The notes: generated by a model from the letters alone, not told the origin. Shown: positions 12,411 through 25,870, counted from the first letter of the stretch. The stretch is 64,000 bases of DNA from Phorcus lineatus (GCA_921293015.1 OV121097.1:29919429-29983428), one strand, 5' to 3'. Numbers and translations are program-made.

Positions 12411-15400
12411 TAGATAACATTTTACGTTTCAGTACATCATTTCACTAGGTAAATTTGCTGCTGAGTGAATTTGAGAAAACCTTCCAGTCAGTCCCCGAGT
12501 ACAACTACGATATACAAATACATATTTGTCACGTTCATATTTTCATGCAGATTGACAGGACGTTTATAAAATATTCTTTACAAACTTGTACACTGCAGTC
12601 CTTAACTCATATTCTTTATGACAAGATAAGCTAGACAGTCTTCTTAATGAAGTATGAAAACTTGTTTCACGAATATCTGTTTCTGAATTATATGGTTAAA
12701 TCCATTTCTTTAGCTCTAGTCAGTTCCAGAACAAGACCATTTTTTCAAATTGAATTACCAATTTCTGATGACGTGTTTCATGGTGTTGATCTCAAATTAA
12801 TAAAATACGCCTGATGTGAAATATTATGATTAAGCATGATAAATTTGATATATATTTTGATGACAATCTAGGTTTAGAATTAAGTGAGAACGGATGTCTC
12901 CCTTTAAGAATTGATTGATGATTGGTCAGTGTGTTGAATGCTAAACAGAAGACATAAATAGATATTAAAATCATTATGACAGATCTGTATGCTGCAAAAT
13001 CAAAATGGCATATCTTGTGTCCAAGGAATATAAACTCTGCAGCGACCATAAAGGAAAACTTAAAATTTCAAAAATACAATGGTGTCGAAAATGTATCCCC
13101 TTACGTTCAGTTGAATGTTATGATAATGGCGGATCGCTACATAAAATAACATTCTACAATAGAATATTCTTAGGGTACGAAGTCTTTGCTTCGTTCTATT
13201 CATTCTCCCAAATGAGGCTAAGCAATCAGAGGCGACCAAACACTGCAGATTTCATATCAAACTATAAATGTAATTGATAATTTTTGTAGAAAATATTCAA
13301 ATTATATCCATAAAGAATAACACAAACATGACGTCAACTTCATTCCTTTATCCTTTTTTTAAAATGACCATGTTTTCAGAAATTTATTTCTTGAAAAGTT
13401 TACTTGCTTTTTAGAAGAACATTGGATTCCATGTGAGCCAATAATGTGTTTGTGCAAAGTTTATACTAGATATATATTCATTATAAGTTGTCATGGCATT
13501 TGAAAGTGATATCATGATATTTGCAATTTCACCTTTTTCTACATCAAGAGATAAATCCACGCTTAATATTCCATAAACATACAATATAAAACAAACTGTT
13601 AAGCAATAATTGATCATTACCAGTATTTGAATGATGTGAATCTTTTATCTAAGTACTAATAAGACAAACGTTATTGATAATTATTTATACATTAGTTTTC
13701 CTCTCCCTTATTTGTTAAACAATGACATTATTGTTCAGAAAAAGGAAACACGAATGAACATGAAACTTACTCCAAACTTCTTTCATAATCAGGAAACGTC
13801 ATCAAATTTCCACCAACTTTGTAGGTAAGGTCAAACTTAGCAAAATAATGACTTTTTTAAATTTTCTACATAGCTACAAAATGTGTAAAAAATAAGTATG
13901 AAAAAAATAAAACATAAAAATCACTTAATTCATTTACATAAAATTAATTCAAAATTGAGATTGGAAATAACTATTCAAACTTACACATGAACAAATGACA
14001 AAACCATTGTAGATACCAAGAGTTTATAACTGGAACACACTATGCATTTTTGAGTATTGTAGCTTAGGTGTAGCAAAGTTGGCCTCTTCTAGCAACAACA
14101 TCATCCACTGATACATTTTATATCAGGTTATGCCATTTCGAATTATTCATAAAAATTTGAAAAGTGCACGAAAGAAAAATGTGATAGCAAATCCTATCAT
14201 CCTGACAGAGCGCCAGCGAGAGTAATTGGATTTGAAAGTTGTAATACACCTTAATCTATTTGAGTAACGTGACCTGTGTGGGAGAATAATGTGGATCTAT
14301 TTAAGTCAGATGCCGATTATTATGGCTTGTTGTTAAGGTGAAATGGTGTGTTAAATGGAGTTATCTCAGTGGAAATGTCTTTGTTTTTTCTTTGCCAACA
14401 TTACAAATAATAAGTATATTTTGTCTATATATGGTTAAAATGTGTTTTACTAATGTCAGGAAAAAAACTAACTATTTTTGTGAATGTCAGTTACTATAAT
14501 CTAAAGGTAATTTTGTTTCAAACCCGTGTTGATAAGAGCCCTTAAATGATGAACAGTAATATAAGAAATGTCTCATAATAGATGGCATTTCAAATTCTAT
14601 TAATTAGAGAGAAAGGATTTGAAATAAAATAAGGTGTAACAGTGTAAGTAAAATTGATAGGTCTGAAGTATTTGAATGAATTTTCAGGAGCGAAAGAACA
14701 AATTTGAGGGGTCGTGAACTAAGACTAAAATCGTCAATCCTTTTGAAATCGTGTAATAGAGTTGTCAATGAGATTCCAGAGAAGATAATGCCACAAGGGA
14801 AACACATTTCTCATTCAAATCTATTCATTACAGATGGCATCAGCTCTGTATTTGCAGTGGTTGCCCAAGCAAAGGATAACTTCCATTAAAATTCAAAGGC
14901 ACAAACATGAAATTATAAATGCAACGCTACATTAACTGTGAATGGAATTGTTCTTCAATGTCAGTTAACAGAAACAGAAATGATAGTTTTTGCTGAGAAT
15001 TTGATCAATGTTTTCATTGATGCCAATTTTTAATGTAATAGAATCCAGATGAATGTTATAAATTGAGGTGACATTTTCATGAAAGCATTGCATCGTGTGA
15101 ATAATAACCTGCATTATCGAGATGAAGTATGTGTTGTGGCTACATTGTATGAAAAAGACAAAGCAATAATGCCAATACATTGAACGAGTTGTAATGTATG
15201 TTCATGATAAATGAAAGACTGACAACTGATGCAAATCTGATGCGTTCTTAAAGTGTTAGGGCTTATTTCTTGTACCGATTCAAGGCAAACAAATTTTGAT
15301 TCTAGATAATTAAATCTATATAGACACGCTTTTCGGAACAGTTTTTATATGAAGGCCTAACTTTAGGGATTAAGTTAAGTACACCACCTGTTTTATGTAA

Positions 15401-15803
15401 ATTCTAAAGATTGCCATGTAAATTAAATAGAGAATATGATATGATTTCCCATGACATACTATGCTTATGACACGAGTGCATAAATATTAGTAATTCCCGA
15501 GCGAGAGCGACAGTTTCATCATTCATTATATATATATGTGTTAAGTCATTAACAAACCCCTGTTTATTTCCCACATTGTTCTTTTTGCATACAACACCAC
15601 AGAACGCATATAACATTTACTCCCGATGCTTATTCGATTCGGAGAATTCCCTTGTTTAAGGTTAGTAAGGCTGTGAGAAACTAGGTTAGAGATAAATTCA
15701 AACGTCAGTAGTTCGTATCCGATGGGAGATGGAATGGTTCTACCGTCTATGCTTTAGAGTCCATTTCACCTTGTCTCAATCGATACCAACAAATATAGTG
15801 AGG
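12411..15803. other. A+T-rich stretch, no supported gene
   Basis: Several short ORFs occur on both strands (for example 12792-13049 minus and 13005-13277 plus). They have no domain, no convincing splice sites and no paralogue elsewhere in the window. No repeat or element was recognised with confidence. Confidence 0.45.
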
Positions 15804-15880
15804 GCGGGATAGCCCAGTGGTTAGCGTGTTCAGCAATCAATCAAGAGGTCGTGGGTTCTACTCCCGCCAGGATATACGTT
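15804..15880 (+). mobile_element. tRNA-derived SINE head (probably truncated)
   Basis: Contains an A-box-like TAGCCCAGTGGTTAGCG and a B-box-like GGGTTCTACTCCC about 30 bases later, in the arrangement of a tRNA. The T-arm can pair (GTGGG with CCCGC around TTCTACT). The 3' acceptor strand that should close the cloverleaf is missing, so this is a pol III promoter head of a SINE and not a functional tRNA gene. Downstream sequence runs directly into unique A+T-rich DNA, with no recognisable body or tail. Confidence 0.65.
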
Positions 15881-18120
15881 TGCGTTAGACTCATATAGAG
15901 TTTTCATTACTCAAGAGTAAACCAAAATATAAAAACAACTTATGTGAAAAATGTGTTATGAATCATGATGAACCTCTAAGAAAGTAAGCTATGTTAACCA
16001 TAAACTGGTATGGTGCAGGTTGGACAAATGAACAATCTTATAAGGTATTTGGCATCAGTATTATGCCATAGTCTATAAACTGTACTTTTTTCTTACCCTT
16101 AATTCGTTGTTCTTAGGCCCCAATACATTGCATTTAGACAGTTTAACTTGTTAAAAGGAATTTGGATACTGTAAATATGATTAAAATCTTGATGCAGGAT
16201 AAAACGTGTAAAATCTTCCAGTAGACTACATAGTAAGTTACCAATGAAGATGCATGTTCACAAAATGGCATTTTTAAATATTTGTTTAAAGTCCTTTTAA
16301 AAGTATAAAAAAAATTTTTTTAAGAAATACTCTTTTCTCAAATTTATGCTAGTGAAACATGCAAGATGAGAACTGATTAATAGGCCTGTTTTGATCTTAA
16401 CCAATATTTAGCAAAACCAATATTCTTTCAGAAAAAGAACGTTATCCGTCTTTCACCTTAATGTACAAGGCTTGAAAGTAAGCACAACAAACAAAATCCT
16501 GCCCCCTTATAGCATTTACAAATTCTATTCAAATCAGAATATCTAACGCCTTGGGATACTGAAAAGAACCCCATTCAAGTCTCCAATGAATGTTTTATTT
16601 GTGCGTCAAAAATCAAACAGCAATGGTGTTTCTATGGGGAATTTCGAATACAGTTTTTACGACACTTCCCTTATAACTTGTGCTTCCATGAAATTAGATA
16701 CATGAAATCAATAAAACTTGCAGCCTTGCTCTTATCAAAAACAATACTTTTATAAAGCTGGCATATGCTTGACATAAATTTTTAACTACAAATATATTTC
16801 AATATTTCAAAAATAAGCATTAAGCATTAGGTACAATTCGGTTTTTTTTCAAGTAAAAGGTCCAACGGCTTCCAAAAATACAACCATGAAAACAATTCAA
16901 TTTAAAGCTTCTATGCTTTAAAAAAGCTAATGGTTTCAATGCAAGGAATTGCAAGTAATGTTGTTACAACATTGCTGTTGAAACGTGTGCTTCCATGAAA
17001 TTAAATTACATGAAATCAATGAAAACCACTTTAACGGTTTCAGTATTTTTTCCAACTTGCTAGACAAACATATCTTATTAAAGTTGAATTATGAGTGTTG
17101 CACAGCATTTAGAACTATCATTGGATAGTTATCATACAATAATGTTAACACATTTGCCCTCTGTTTGTGGTTATGTATGGATATTAAACAAAGACGTAAT
17201 CATGTAAATATAGCATATCCTAATTGACAATATAACCATGCCTAGCTACATATAATCAATAAAACACAATCATATTAATTTAGTCGGAGTCTAAATTTTA
17301 CTCAAGCATTTATTTATTGGACTGTCTCCAGAATTGTTCTTCCCTCGTGATTTGAAATACACAGATAAATACCTCTTGTGATTTTGTAAGACTTTAACAG
17401 GAAAAATAACCCTGGTGATTATGTAAGGGTTAATAGAGAAATATATCTTGTGATGTGGAAAACTTCAACATGTAAATACATTATTTCAAACTTTATTTCC
17501 TTACGGCGGAATGATATAATGTAAATATAAAATTACGTTCTAAAATAAAAAAAACCTTTTTTATATAAATGTCAATGATAATTCAGCAAATATGAATGTC
17601 TCTGAGAGTCTTTTATGTAATTAAAGAAATTGTCAACATTAAAAATTATTTCGTTTATTGTATGCTTTCCACTAAAAATACTGTTTGTTTTGTGTCACTA
17701 GTTTGTTTTATCAAGTTTTGTACTGTTACTCTCCAGTAATTTTTGGAATTTTAATTGATATAATTCTATAATATAAATGAGTCTATTGCGAAATAAGAAC
17801 ATAATTTTTACAGAAATTCAAATTAATAGCTTTGTTTACTTTATACTTTATACACAGTGATATAGTTTAGTCGGGTCAACAGAACATGTTTTGATAGTAC
17901 TGTTTTAATTGAGGGGGTAATGACGTTATACAAAAACTATTTCACATTAACATTTAATAACTCATGTCAATCTTGCTTTTTAGCTTGACTCTGAGTGAGG
18001 TCAATACGCTTCGTGTCGATATTCATATGACAAATATATATATGTAGGTTAATATAGTTTTTTCCCCCAAATAATCTAACCTTTTATATGTATGTAAGAA
18101 AAGAACAGAACAAACTCTAC
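15881..18120. other. A+T-rich stretch with one short dispersed duplicate
   Basis: No gene was found. The only internal structure noted is the duplicated word pair at about 16680 and 16987, listed separately. Long A/T runs dominate the rest. Confidence 0.45.
16679..17028. repeat. Two direct copies of a ~40-bp word, ~308 bp apart
   Basis: GTGCTTCCATGAAATTA followed by TACATGAAATCAAT occurs at about 16680-16715 and again at about 16987-17025, differing by small changes. The intervening sequence shows no clear duplication, so these may be remnants of an older tandem repeat or two ends of a small element. Confidence 0.5.
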
Positions 18121-18130
18121 CACCATAATA

Positions 18131-18420
18131 CACCTGTCAATAGCAGGTATTGGATCCCAGCATGATTCCGTAGCAATTGCTTACAACTGAAAACATTAAG
18201 TTTTTCTGTGCGGATTTGAGTTGAGGCACGCTACTGTATATTCTATTACAACAACGAAGATTCAATCTCGTGCAGACCCATCAGATTATTTACTTAATCG
18301 CTGCAGTGATAAGCTGTTTGACAACAAAGTAACTAATGCGTTACAGATGCGATGATGCCGTTTCTACTTGGCATTCTTATGCACTCTATGACCTGTTCAG
18401 AGATGGTAGATAAAGAGTTT
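18131..18420. repeat. Block b of unit A
   Basis: Starts with CACCTGTCAATAGCAGGTA, which is identical at 25029 in unit B. It continues with a GGCACGC-type word and a stretch ending GTTACAGATGCGATGATG that aligns with 25330-25360, with 31380-31400 (TTTACAGATGTGGTGATAAT) and with the same word at 35940. It is the only block found in all four units. Confidence 0.6.
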
Positions 18421-19122
18421 GTAAGATTCTAATTTCCATTACATTTTACGTTCAGGCAAAAAATCAAATATTATTAAACAAACCTTTTTCTTGTAACAAA
18501 AAAAGGAATGTAAATGCATTGAGGAAAAAATATTGAAGAATACATTGTGCAATGTTTTACAACATTAGAGTGTTATGTTTTAGATAAATCAGTAATTCAC
18601 ATCGATTATACTTTGTTTCATTGACTGATTGATAATTAATGATGATTTTAAGATATTTCCTTGCTTCGACGTGATTATTCTAACCGTGTTTGCATCCATC
18701 GGCCTCTGGGTAATACTTAGCTGAGAATAATTGACACAACATTTGAGTACAGATATATAAGGTCAAGTAGTAAGCAATTGATTTAGCTATTGTCTCTACA
18801 AATGATGTTGTTATTCCATAAGCAGTTCAGGTTAGGGAAATTCTGCTTTGAAGGTTAAGATCGCATGCTGAAGAGACATTTGGAGGCCACTGGTGAAGAT
18901 TAAATGGGTATTTGTTATCCTATAAAAAAAATTAAATTCAAACCTAATATATTGTTTTCGTATGCTTACATGATATTTCGACTATCGTACTATATTCATT
19001 CATGTTGCTTCTCGATATTGACTCTTATAAGCCTCTTATAACACCTGTAATTTCTACTTTCGGTTTAGTAAATATGACTTAAAGTGCACACGTTAAGTAG
19101 AACTATGGAACAAAGTCAAAAG

Positions 19123-19470
19123 CATTGAGCGCAAATCATCTCATTATTTCGTAGCTATACTTTTATGACCTTACCAAGCTGAAATTGGTGGACAAGAATA
19201 TCCTTCAAAGGCTATCGAGTGTTTCAGGATCCTAATCTCTCCAACTCACAAATTGTACAATCTATCAAGGATGACATGCACATCTTCTCAGCGACACTAG
19301 GGATATGGACTTCGTGAAATGGGGATTTCAAACGTGAAACACATCTATCATGACTCGAAAAAGATCCCCAGAGAACGGATGAATTAACAGAAGCTTCCAA
19401 CATTGAAATAGGGAGACATGGGACCATTTAGCATTTAAAGATGAACGTGCCAAAGCCATCCAGCCATAAG
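19123..19470. repeat. Block c of unit A, best-kept island
   Basis: The 160 bases at 19246-19405 align without gaps to 31988-32147 of unit C, with roughly 15 differences by hand count (about 90 percent). They also align with small gaps to unit B at about 27058-27205. Shared words include AATTGTACAATCTATCAAGG and AGAAGCTTCCAACATTG. A minus-strand 67-codon ORF covers this block and has a counterpart in unit C. However, the differences are mostly amino-acid-changing and unit B has a stop in the ninth codon, so coding is unlikely. Confidence 0.65.
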
Positions 19471-19839
19471 TCATAAACACTCCTTGATTTCTATATACTA
19501 GCTTTTTTTACAAACGTTTTGCCTATAATATTAGATCAAAATAATTCAATCATCGTCTTAATCTTAAATCAGTCAAAATAATGTAGCATATTCAATGACT
19601 TCTTCACTTCATGAGTAAAACCAAAAATTCCACCAAATGGTAACATGATAATTAAAAGACATTGAGAGTAATAAAAGATTGCCAAACTAAAGATATTCAT
19701 TTTAGAACCTACATGAGTCTGGTTCTTACAATGAATGTGAATATTTATATACTAAGACAAAAAGAAGGTTTAACATTAAAATAATATAATGATACTTTTC
19801 TTGTACCGCGCATTTATCTATGACAGAAGACGCTTAAAG

Positions 19840-20103
19840 TGCACAAATTGTATTATTCCCCCGAGGGAATACTACTTCTATGCAGTCTTTTAAGTGTTTC
19901 GGCTGACCGTTTAGGTCAATACCTTCCCGTGTTCAGGTACCCATTTTACAGATGAGTAGACTGAGTGCAATGTGGATGAAGTGTCTTACCAAGAAAAAAA
20001 CACAGAACAAGGCCCAAGCTACAAATGTTTGTTGCCTCCACCGGGGCTCGAATTAGCAAATTGTTGATCAGCCAGCAATCTAACCACTACACCCCTGTGC
20101 TCA
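19840..20103 (-). mobile_element. tRNA-derived SINE with an invertebrate-type central domain
   Basis: Read on the minus strand from about 20103, it opens with a tRNA-like head (A box GTGTAGTGGTTAG, B box TTCGAGCCCCGG). It continues with a GGTAAGACACTTCATCC word and then CTCATCTGTAAAATGGGTACC. The latter is characteristic of the shared central domain of many invertebrate SINEs. It lies inside tandem unit A and is absent from the matching place in units B and C, so it inserted after the unit duplicated or was lost from the others. Confidence 0.8.
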
Positions 20104-20275
20104 ATAATCAATGAAGAATTTCTAAATAATACGATAACGAAGAATAGCTCAAAACGTGCCTTTAGAAAAGCTTACTATTAGTTGAAATAATTAAAAGTTA
20201 TAAAATCAAACGAGATATCACTTAATTGTATCAGGTTACGGTTTAATTCATGTTAAAACCACTAGATACAGAAAT

Positions 20276-20400
20276 GAATGCTTTAAAACTAAAGTTCATC
20301 TCGCTTCAACAAAATACCTCACCAATAAATATTACTGTTAAGCTATTAAAAGGGCACATGGGACATCATATATGTGGGATATGTGGAATTTGATTATTTT
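20276..20400. repeat. Block d of unit A (diverged)
   Basis: GCTTTAAAACTAAAGTTCATCTC, a diverged middle, then GGGACATCAT aligns to 27712-27810 (unit B) and 32715-32810 (unit C). The 23-base word is quoted in two parts in those units as GCTTTAAAA and ACTCATCTCCCGTTTAG. It is weaker than the B/C match, which suggests that A split off first. Confidence 0.45.
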
Positions 20401-21389
20401 CTGTAAAAGTAAATCAAATTAAATGCTACACTAGGAAAATAATTATACAGACATACATCTGCATGCCAAAAGTTTGGTATGTCTTTGAAATATCATAGCA
20501 TTGCTAAAAAGAAACGTATAATGTTGAATTTTCAATACAGATATGCAGATCCATTCTTCTTTCAGACAAATGTTTATCACACCTCACAATTAACCGTAAC
20601 AGTTTTGGCAGGCCCTGCAAGTGACCAGAGGTCAAAATTTCGAAAACACCAATTTCAATTTTTCTCTTCAAAATCCATTATCTGTTATCAACTGCTTTGA
20701 AAATTAGTAATGTTTGTTGCTGATGTTATTCTCAGAGTCGACATGTAACATTTTATTCGAAATTTAAGGAAATCGGCATTTTGAAAATATGACCCCGTCT
20801 GTCTATTTCAACATGGCAAAATTCGAATTTTTCCTCGAGACCAAACAATCCCGAAATAAGTTCAAGAATGGCTAATTCACACATGGACAATGGTCTCAGT
20901 TTTGCTGAATTTATTATAGTTACGTCCAAACTAAACCCAAATTATATGATATTTGCACTACGATTCAGTGGTAAGCGAACAAAACTTCGGTATGCAACTT
21001 GGAAAGCTACACCTGCCTTATTTAGACAAGCATGTAATGTTGGAGGCAAGTCATACACAAATAAACAATTATTGATTTCGTTAAGAATTATTTATTCTTT
21101 CATGCTTTATAACAATCGACAAAGAATGATCTTTTAAATACAAGCAAAATGATATCCTATACTCAATCACACGGGTATTACGCATCCGAAAAATTATGGA
21201 TCAACAATTTCACTAATCATTATCCCACTCACCATGTTTCCTGTTTCAGTTTATAACTTAAGGATATCATCCTGGACAAAAGCACGTGTTACTCTTTTAA
21301 ACTTCATATGCCCTTGGCAGATTAATCTAATAAGTGAAATGTTCCTTTTCATCACGTCAATTTTAGTTTATTGAACTATAGGAAAATAC

Positions 21390-21520
21390 ATTATAGCGCA
21401 TGCCCTCGAGCATTGACGTTATTTATGGCTTTAAAGTGCACTATAGCATGTTTTATCAGTTATTACATAAACATAGGCCTGGTTTGTTCCAACACCATTC
21501 GACATTCTACATTTGATCTC
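21390..21520. repeat. Block e of unit A
   Basis: ATGCCCTCGAGCA at about 21401 and GGCCTGGTTTGTTCCA at about 21476 recur, 75-100 bases apart, at 28410-28495 in unit B (ATGCCCTCGAGCA, GCCTGGTTTGTTCCA). A more decayed form is at about 33225-33300 in unit C. Confidence 0.55.
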
Positions 21521-22599
21521 TGTTGAAAGGCTGTATTAAGTTAGCTAACTGACTCAGATAAACTATTATTTGATGCATCACTTTATTGTTGTAATTATTC
21601 ATTTAAGAAAGAACTATTTTTAACACAATATATCTAAGAAATGAAGTGACTTGTATTTTGACATGGCTTATATCAGACAGATAGTCAAGTTCGATGTATA
21701 TTGACAGTTTCAAAACATTAACTTGCATCACGCAGGGCTTGTAGGACTTACCTTGATAGGTGATCAATTTGGATTTTCAGTATTATTATCAGAAGGCGTC
21801 CATTATCACGGAAATTAAAAAACATCTTTGCGGTGTATACACGTGAAGTAGTTCTATGAAGCAGGTCAGGCTGCATGGGTCATGACAAAGAAAACGTTTT
21901 ATTCTATTTACGAACACATGATACTGTTTACCATCAGATCAACAATGATAAGATGGTTTTTTAGGCAATAACCACTGCTGATAATATTTGACAAAGTTTA
22001 TCTTTTCTTTAGGCTGCATTTTTCTCTCGAAAGTCACAGAGACTTTGCGTATGACATCGTTTGCAATTAACACCGAGATGGGATTGAGAAATGAAACTTT
22101 TAGACGTAAATGATTTTTTGTTAATTATCATTTAAATTTCATAGAAAAGGTAATAATTTGAATCAATATATGAATGACTTTAGACTCAAATTGATAATCT
22201 TATTAAACAAACAGGACAGCTTAATCCAACTGACCTCACTAACCTTTTAAGACAAAAATAAAGGTGAACAATCTAACAGATTGAAAGACGCAGCTTAAAA
22301 TGTGCATGCCACTTCACTCAAAGATCTGTGAAGAAAATTCTCTCTAGCTCTTTTTAATAATCAGTTCATCAGTAACACAAAATCCCAATTTGTACTATCA
22401 TATTGAAAGAGATTTTTTAAATATTTCATAAAATCTATTTTTTTAATAATTATTCATTGACTAATCACTTCAGTAATAATAATGTCATCGTGTTTTAATG
22501 TGATTTAAATGACAATGCTCATCAAACCTTTATCTCCATATGGCCAATACAACGTTTTTCATCTTTCATTTGAAATATGTCCTTTCAAATGATTATGGT

Positions 22600-22800
22600 T
22601 TGATTCATTAAGTTTCAAATGCTCAATTTGAATACACAATTTCTGATTACAGATCTGTCTAGTTTCCAACACCTGATTATTTGAAGTTACTGGCTGAAGT
22701 GAATGTCATGAATCATTAGATTTGTCAACCTTTTAATATGCAAAATATTGATCTCTTTCCTCCCACGTTCTGATAATAGAGGCAAGTTGTGACAGGCTAT
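22600..22800. repeat. Block f of unit A
   Basis: The interval 22683-22746 contains GTCATGAATCATTA and TTGTCAACC and aligns with the near-identical 62-base cores of units B (29306-29367) and C (33481-33542). It is more diverged from those two than they are from each other. Confidence 0.6.
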
Positions 22801-23650
22801 ATCATAAATTATATGCCTTCCTAATCTAACAAACCAAGAACATTTCAATTATCTGCATGACATGTTACAGGAAATGAAGTAAGATGCCTCAGACTTTCAT
22901 TCCTAGTCTTAGATTTTTTTAGCATCTTTAGCATTGAAAGATTCGAAAATCAAAGCCCTGACCTCTTCAATAAAATGATTTGGGAATACTCGGTAAACGT
23001 TTAGTTTATCAAAATGTCCTTTACCTTGAGATCTAGAATATAATCTTCACTTTGCCATTAGTTTGGATAATACCATCCTGCAAAGCTGTCTGTTCATGTA
23101 AATCTACATGCCTTATTTTTGTCCATGCAAGAAACATCTCAATCTACCATAATTTGATATATGGCAAGACACAAGGGACATCAACATACAAATATTAAAA
23201 CTCGAGTTGACAAAGTTTATGATGACCTGCCAACGCAAGGTCCTAAGAGAACAGGGCCATTGAGTTCCGAAGTGTGGTCCCAAAATTTATGAAAAGATCA
23301 TCCATAACCAGTGACTATTAAGAGTATATGATGCATAATACTTTTGGGAAATCATCGTGTTTGTTGTATGTAACCATAGAAATCTATGATGATATTGCAA
23401 ACGTCCAGGGAGACACCACCATACTGCAAATGGCAGTGTCTGTATACTCAATCAAATAGCCGCCTTACCTCATGTTCTTATTTTTAAGGCTGTTTATTTG
23501 CTTGGTATTAATTTGATTCGGTGATGAGTATTAATTTTTAAGTGGACGGTCAGATGTCAGAATGTAAATTGATCAAATTTTTGTTCGAATAGACTGTGAA
23601 AGGAACGTATGTGTTTTGGCACATTTCTGTCATAAGTGGGCAGCAAGACC

Positions 23651-24629
23651 AATATATGTTTGCGTTAAGAAATACTCTCACTTGGAGATGTTATATTGAA
23701 GATTAGTTTCGTAGGAAATTTTCTTGGACAGTTATTTCTTTTTTTAAAAATTCTAAATAATCTCTTTTACTATAGAAGTCCTTATGGTTTTCTCCATTAA
23801 TACATTATTTTCAACATTTCTATAACTTTTTTTCATTATAAAATAAGTTGAAAACTAACTATTATTTTATTTTTCATTCAAGGGCTACGAGAAAGACTAT
23901 AGCCACAAGTAAGTTTTCACGACAAGTGTACTCAAAGGCTATATTTTGAATGTTCTATTATCTAATGTATTCTGGAAAATAATGCACATGATTAGATCCT
24001 ACAAATTCATTTCATTCACTTGTTTCTTGCAAAATTATACACTTGGCCTTGTGCGTAAAATCATGTGTTATTTTGATGTTTAATTCAAGATTTCAAAGTA
24101 AACAGATGTAAGATGTAATCCGTTTGTTCTTATCACTAGTCTGGTCTCAACAAAAGCTGAAAAAGTAAAAATCATTAATCGAATCCTACTGCATGTTGAG
24201 TGTTCACATTTATGTACCTCATTTTTTTCATATTTGTTGCATTTGATGTTATCATGATGAGTTATATTTGGGCCACACTTGATGTGTGGAAGCCAAATTA
24301 TTTACTGTAAATCGCATTAGCCAGCAGATATAGAATAACCCAAATATTCATATTCAATAAATGTCAATAATCATTCATCCGCAATTTATGAGTTCCATAT
24401 TTCTGCGGGTTTCATACTCCTGGTGAGAAAACATTTGCTTACTTTGAAACATTTATTGCAATGCCAATAAACGTTAAGTAAGAATGTTATGCATGTGGTC
24501 CAAATACATACATCAACTATTCCGAGGAAAAACTTAAATATTATGAATTGATATAATTCTTTTCTAGGTAAACAGAGAGAACTATCATTTACAGTGACGA
24601 TAGGCAAGTGAACTTTGATTGTGAAGGTC
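23651..24629. other. Spacer between units A and B
   Basis: A+T-rich, with nothing recognised. A 73-codon minus-strand ORF at 24386-24607 has no motif or paralogue and is judged to be chance. Confidence 0.45.
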
Positions 24630-24634
24630 TCTGA

Positions 24635-25000
24635 TTCATAAGAACAGTATCATGTTGTCATTTGATAACAATGCAATACTTATATGAACGAAAGGTTTTG
24701 TTCTTTAAGTCAGATTTGGGATGAAGTCAACACGATTTCATTACGTCGAACATATGACGAATTTATGAGCTGGCGGGATGATTGATCTGTTGTCCCCATG
24801 TCGAGTCATAAAAGGCAAGAGACTACAATATTCTAATTTCATGTAATAACAATGTTATACATATACGAACGAAAGGTGTTATTGCTTTAAGTGAGTTTCA
24901 GGATGAACTCGATTTGAAATACGATTTGATGTCGTTGAATATGTAACAAATGGATGAACTAGCGTGATAATTGATTATCTTACCATCTTGAAGAACGTTA
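24635..25000. repeat. Two direct copies of a ~170-bp segment
   Basis: The segments at about 24660-24800 and 24835-24980 share the order: a run of AATAACAATG type, then ATACGAACGAAAGG (ATGAACGAAAGG in the first), CTTTAAGT, GGATGAA, TCGA and a GATTGAT end. They are perhaps three-quarters identical by eye. This is an older local tandem duplication just upstream of unit B. Confidence 0.5.
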
Positions 25001-25498
25001 GGCACTATATACAATTTTACCGACGTTTACACAACACCTGTCAATAGCAGGTATGTGATCACGGTATCACACCTTGGCTTTTGAAAGCTTTTCGCAAGAC
25101 TTTTTTTTTCGCGAATCCAAGATAAGGCACGCCAGTGTAGAGTTCATTACAACAACACTGGTGCAATCTCTAGCAATAAGAACAGAATATTCACAAACAT
25201 TTAATGCGAATTCAAAATGAACCAAGCTAATCTAGAACTCATAACAACAACATAGACGCTATCTTTAGCAAGCCTGCAATCACATCAGACTGTTTACTTA
25301 AAAGCTGGTATGCTGATTTGTGTAGCCACACTAATGAGTTACAGGTGTGACGATGTCGATTCTTCCTTTGCACTCGTGAACCTGTTGCAGGATGAGAGAT
25401 AGACAGTTCGTATGGGATATGCACTGGATCTTACTTAAGTCGCAAAGAACTATAATAAATATTCATTTCTTAAATAGTTCAATTATATTTGAACTGTA

Positions 25499-25870
25499 TT
25501 TTATTACTCGCCCGTGTAAGATACCGCAGTGTAATATTTATACGGCGATATTAAACTAGTGTAATACCGCTCCCCGTATGACGTCATAATATTGTGTGGT
25601 TGTGACGTCACAATCTTAGCACCGTCGTCTCGATGGCGGCTTAGTCGCGGAAATGCTTCGTTCAGTACACTTTCGGTAATAATGCTTGATTACTGAGGTC
25701 AAGTAATAAACAGAATACTAAACTTCCTTCCATTTAATACTATTTTTATTAAACTCGTTAATGATTTGGTATCAAACTCGCTTTCGCTCGTTTTATACTT
25801 AATCATTAACTCGTTTAATAAAAATAGTATTAAATGGAAGGTCGTTTAGTATCCTCTATTTACATTATAG
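25499..25870 (+). mobile_element. Foldback element with a near-perfect 58-bp stem and TGACGTCA pair
   Basis: Opens with TTTTATTACTCGCCCGT, as does the copy at 26171. Two TGACGTCA palindromes follow at about 25578 and 25607. The 3' part is a hairpin: 25715-25772 pairs with 25795-25852 at 52 of 58 positions around a 22-base loop containing CTCGCTTTCGCTCG. The six mismatches fall as three 2-base clusters. The arms have diverged little, so the insertion is fairly young or the structure is maintained. No coding capacity: a non-autonomous element. Confidence 0.75.

Larger units (their letters stand above)
18121..23650. repeat. Tandem noncoding unit A (first of about 3.5 copies)
   Basis: A series of short blocks occurs here in the same order as in units B (25.0-29.5 kb) and C (30.9-34.3 kb). 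These are block b at 18131-18420, block c at 19123-19470, block d near 20276-20400, block e near 21390-21500, block f at 22600-22800 and block g near 23380-23470. Spacing differs between units because spacers have diverged and elements have inserted (here a SINE at 19.84-20.10 kb). No protein-coding explanation holds across copies. The unit is best read as a tandemly duplicated noncoding segment with better-kept islands, possibly an enhancer array or an untranslated transcript locus. Confidence 0.6.

Noticed and set aside
15804-15880. Functional tRNA gene
   Set aside because: A and B boxes are present but the acceptor stem cannot be closed and the anticodon arm is poor. A SINE head fits better.
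19224-19427. Minus-strand ORF with a similar ORF in unit C (31954-32145)
   Set aside because: Most differences are amino-acid-changing and unit B carries an early stop. Conservation is better explained at the DNA level.
20786-20805. ATGACCCCGTCTGTC shared with E2b
   Set aside because: Only about 15 bases match and neighbouring sequence does not align. A few such matches are expected by chance in a 64-kb self-comparison.
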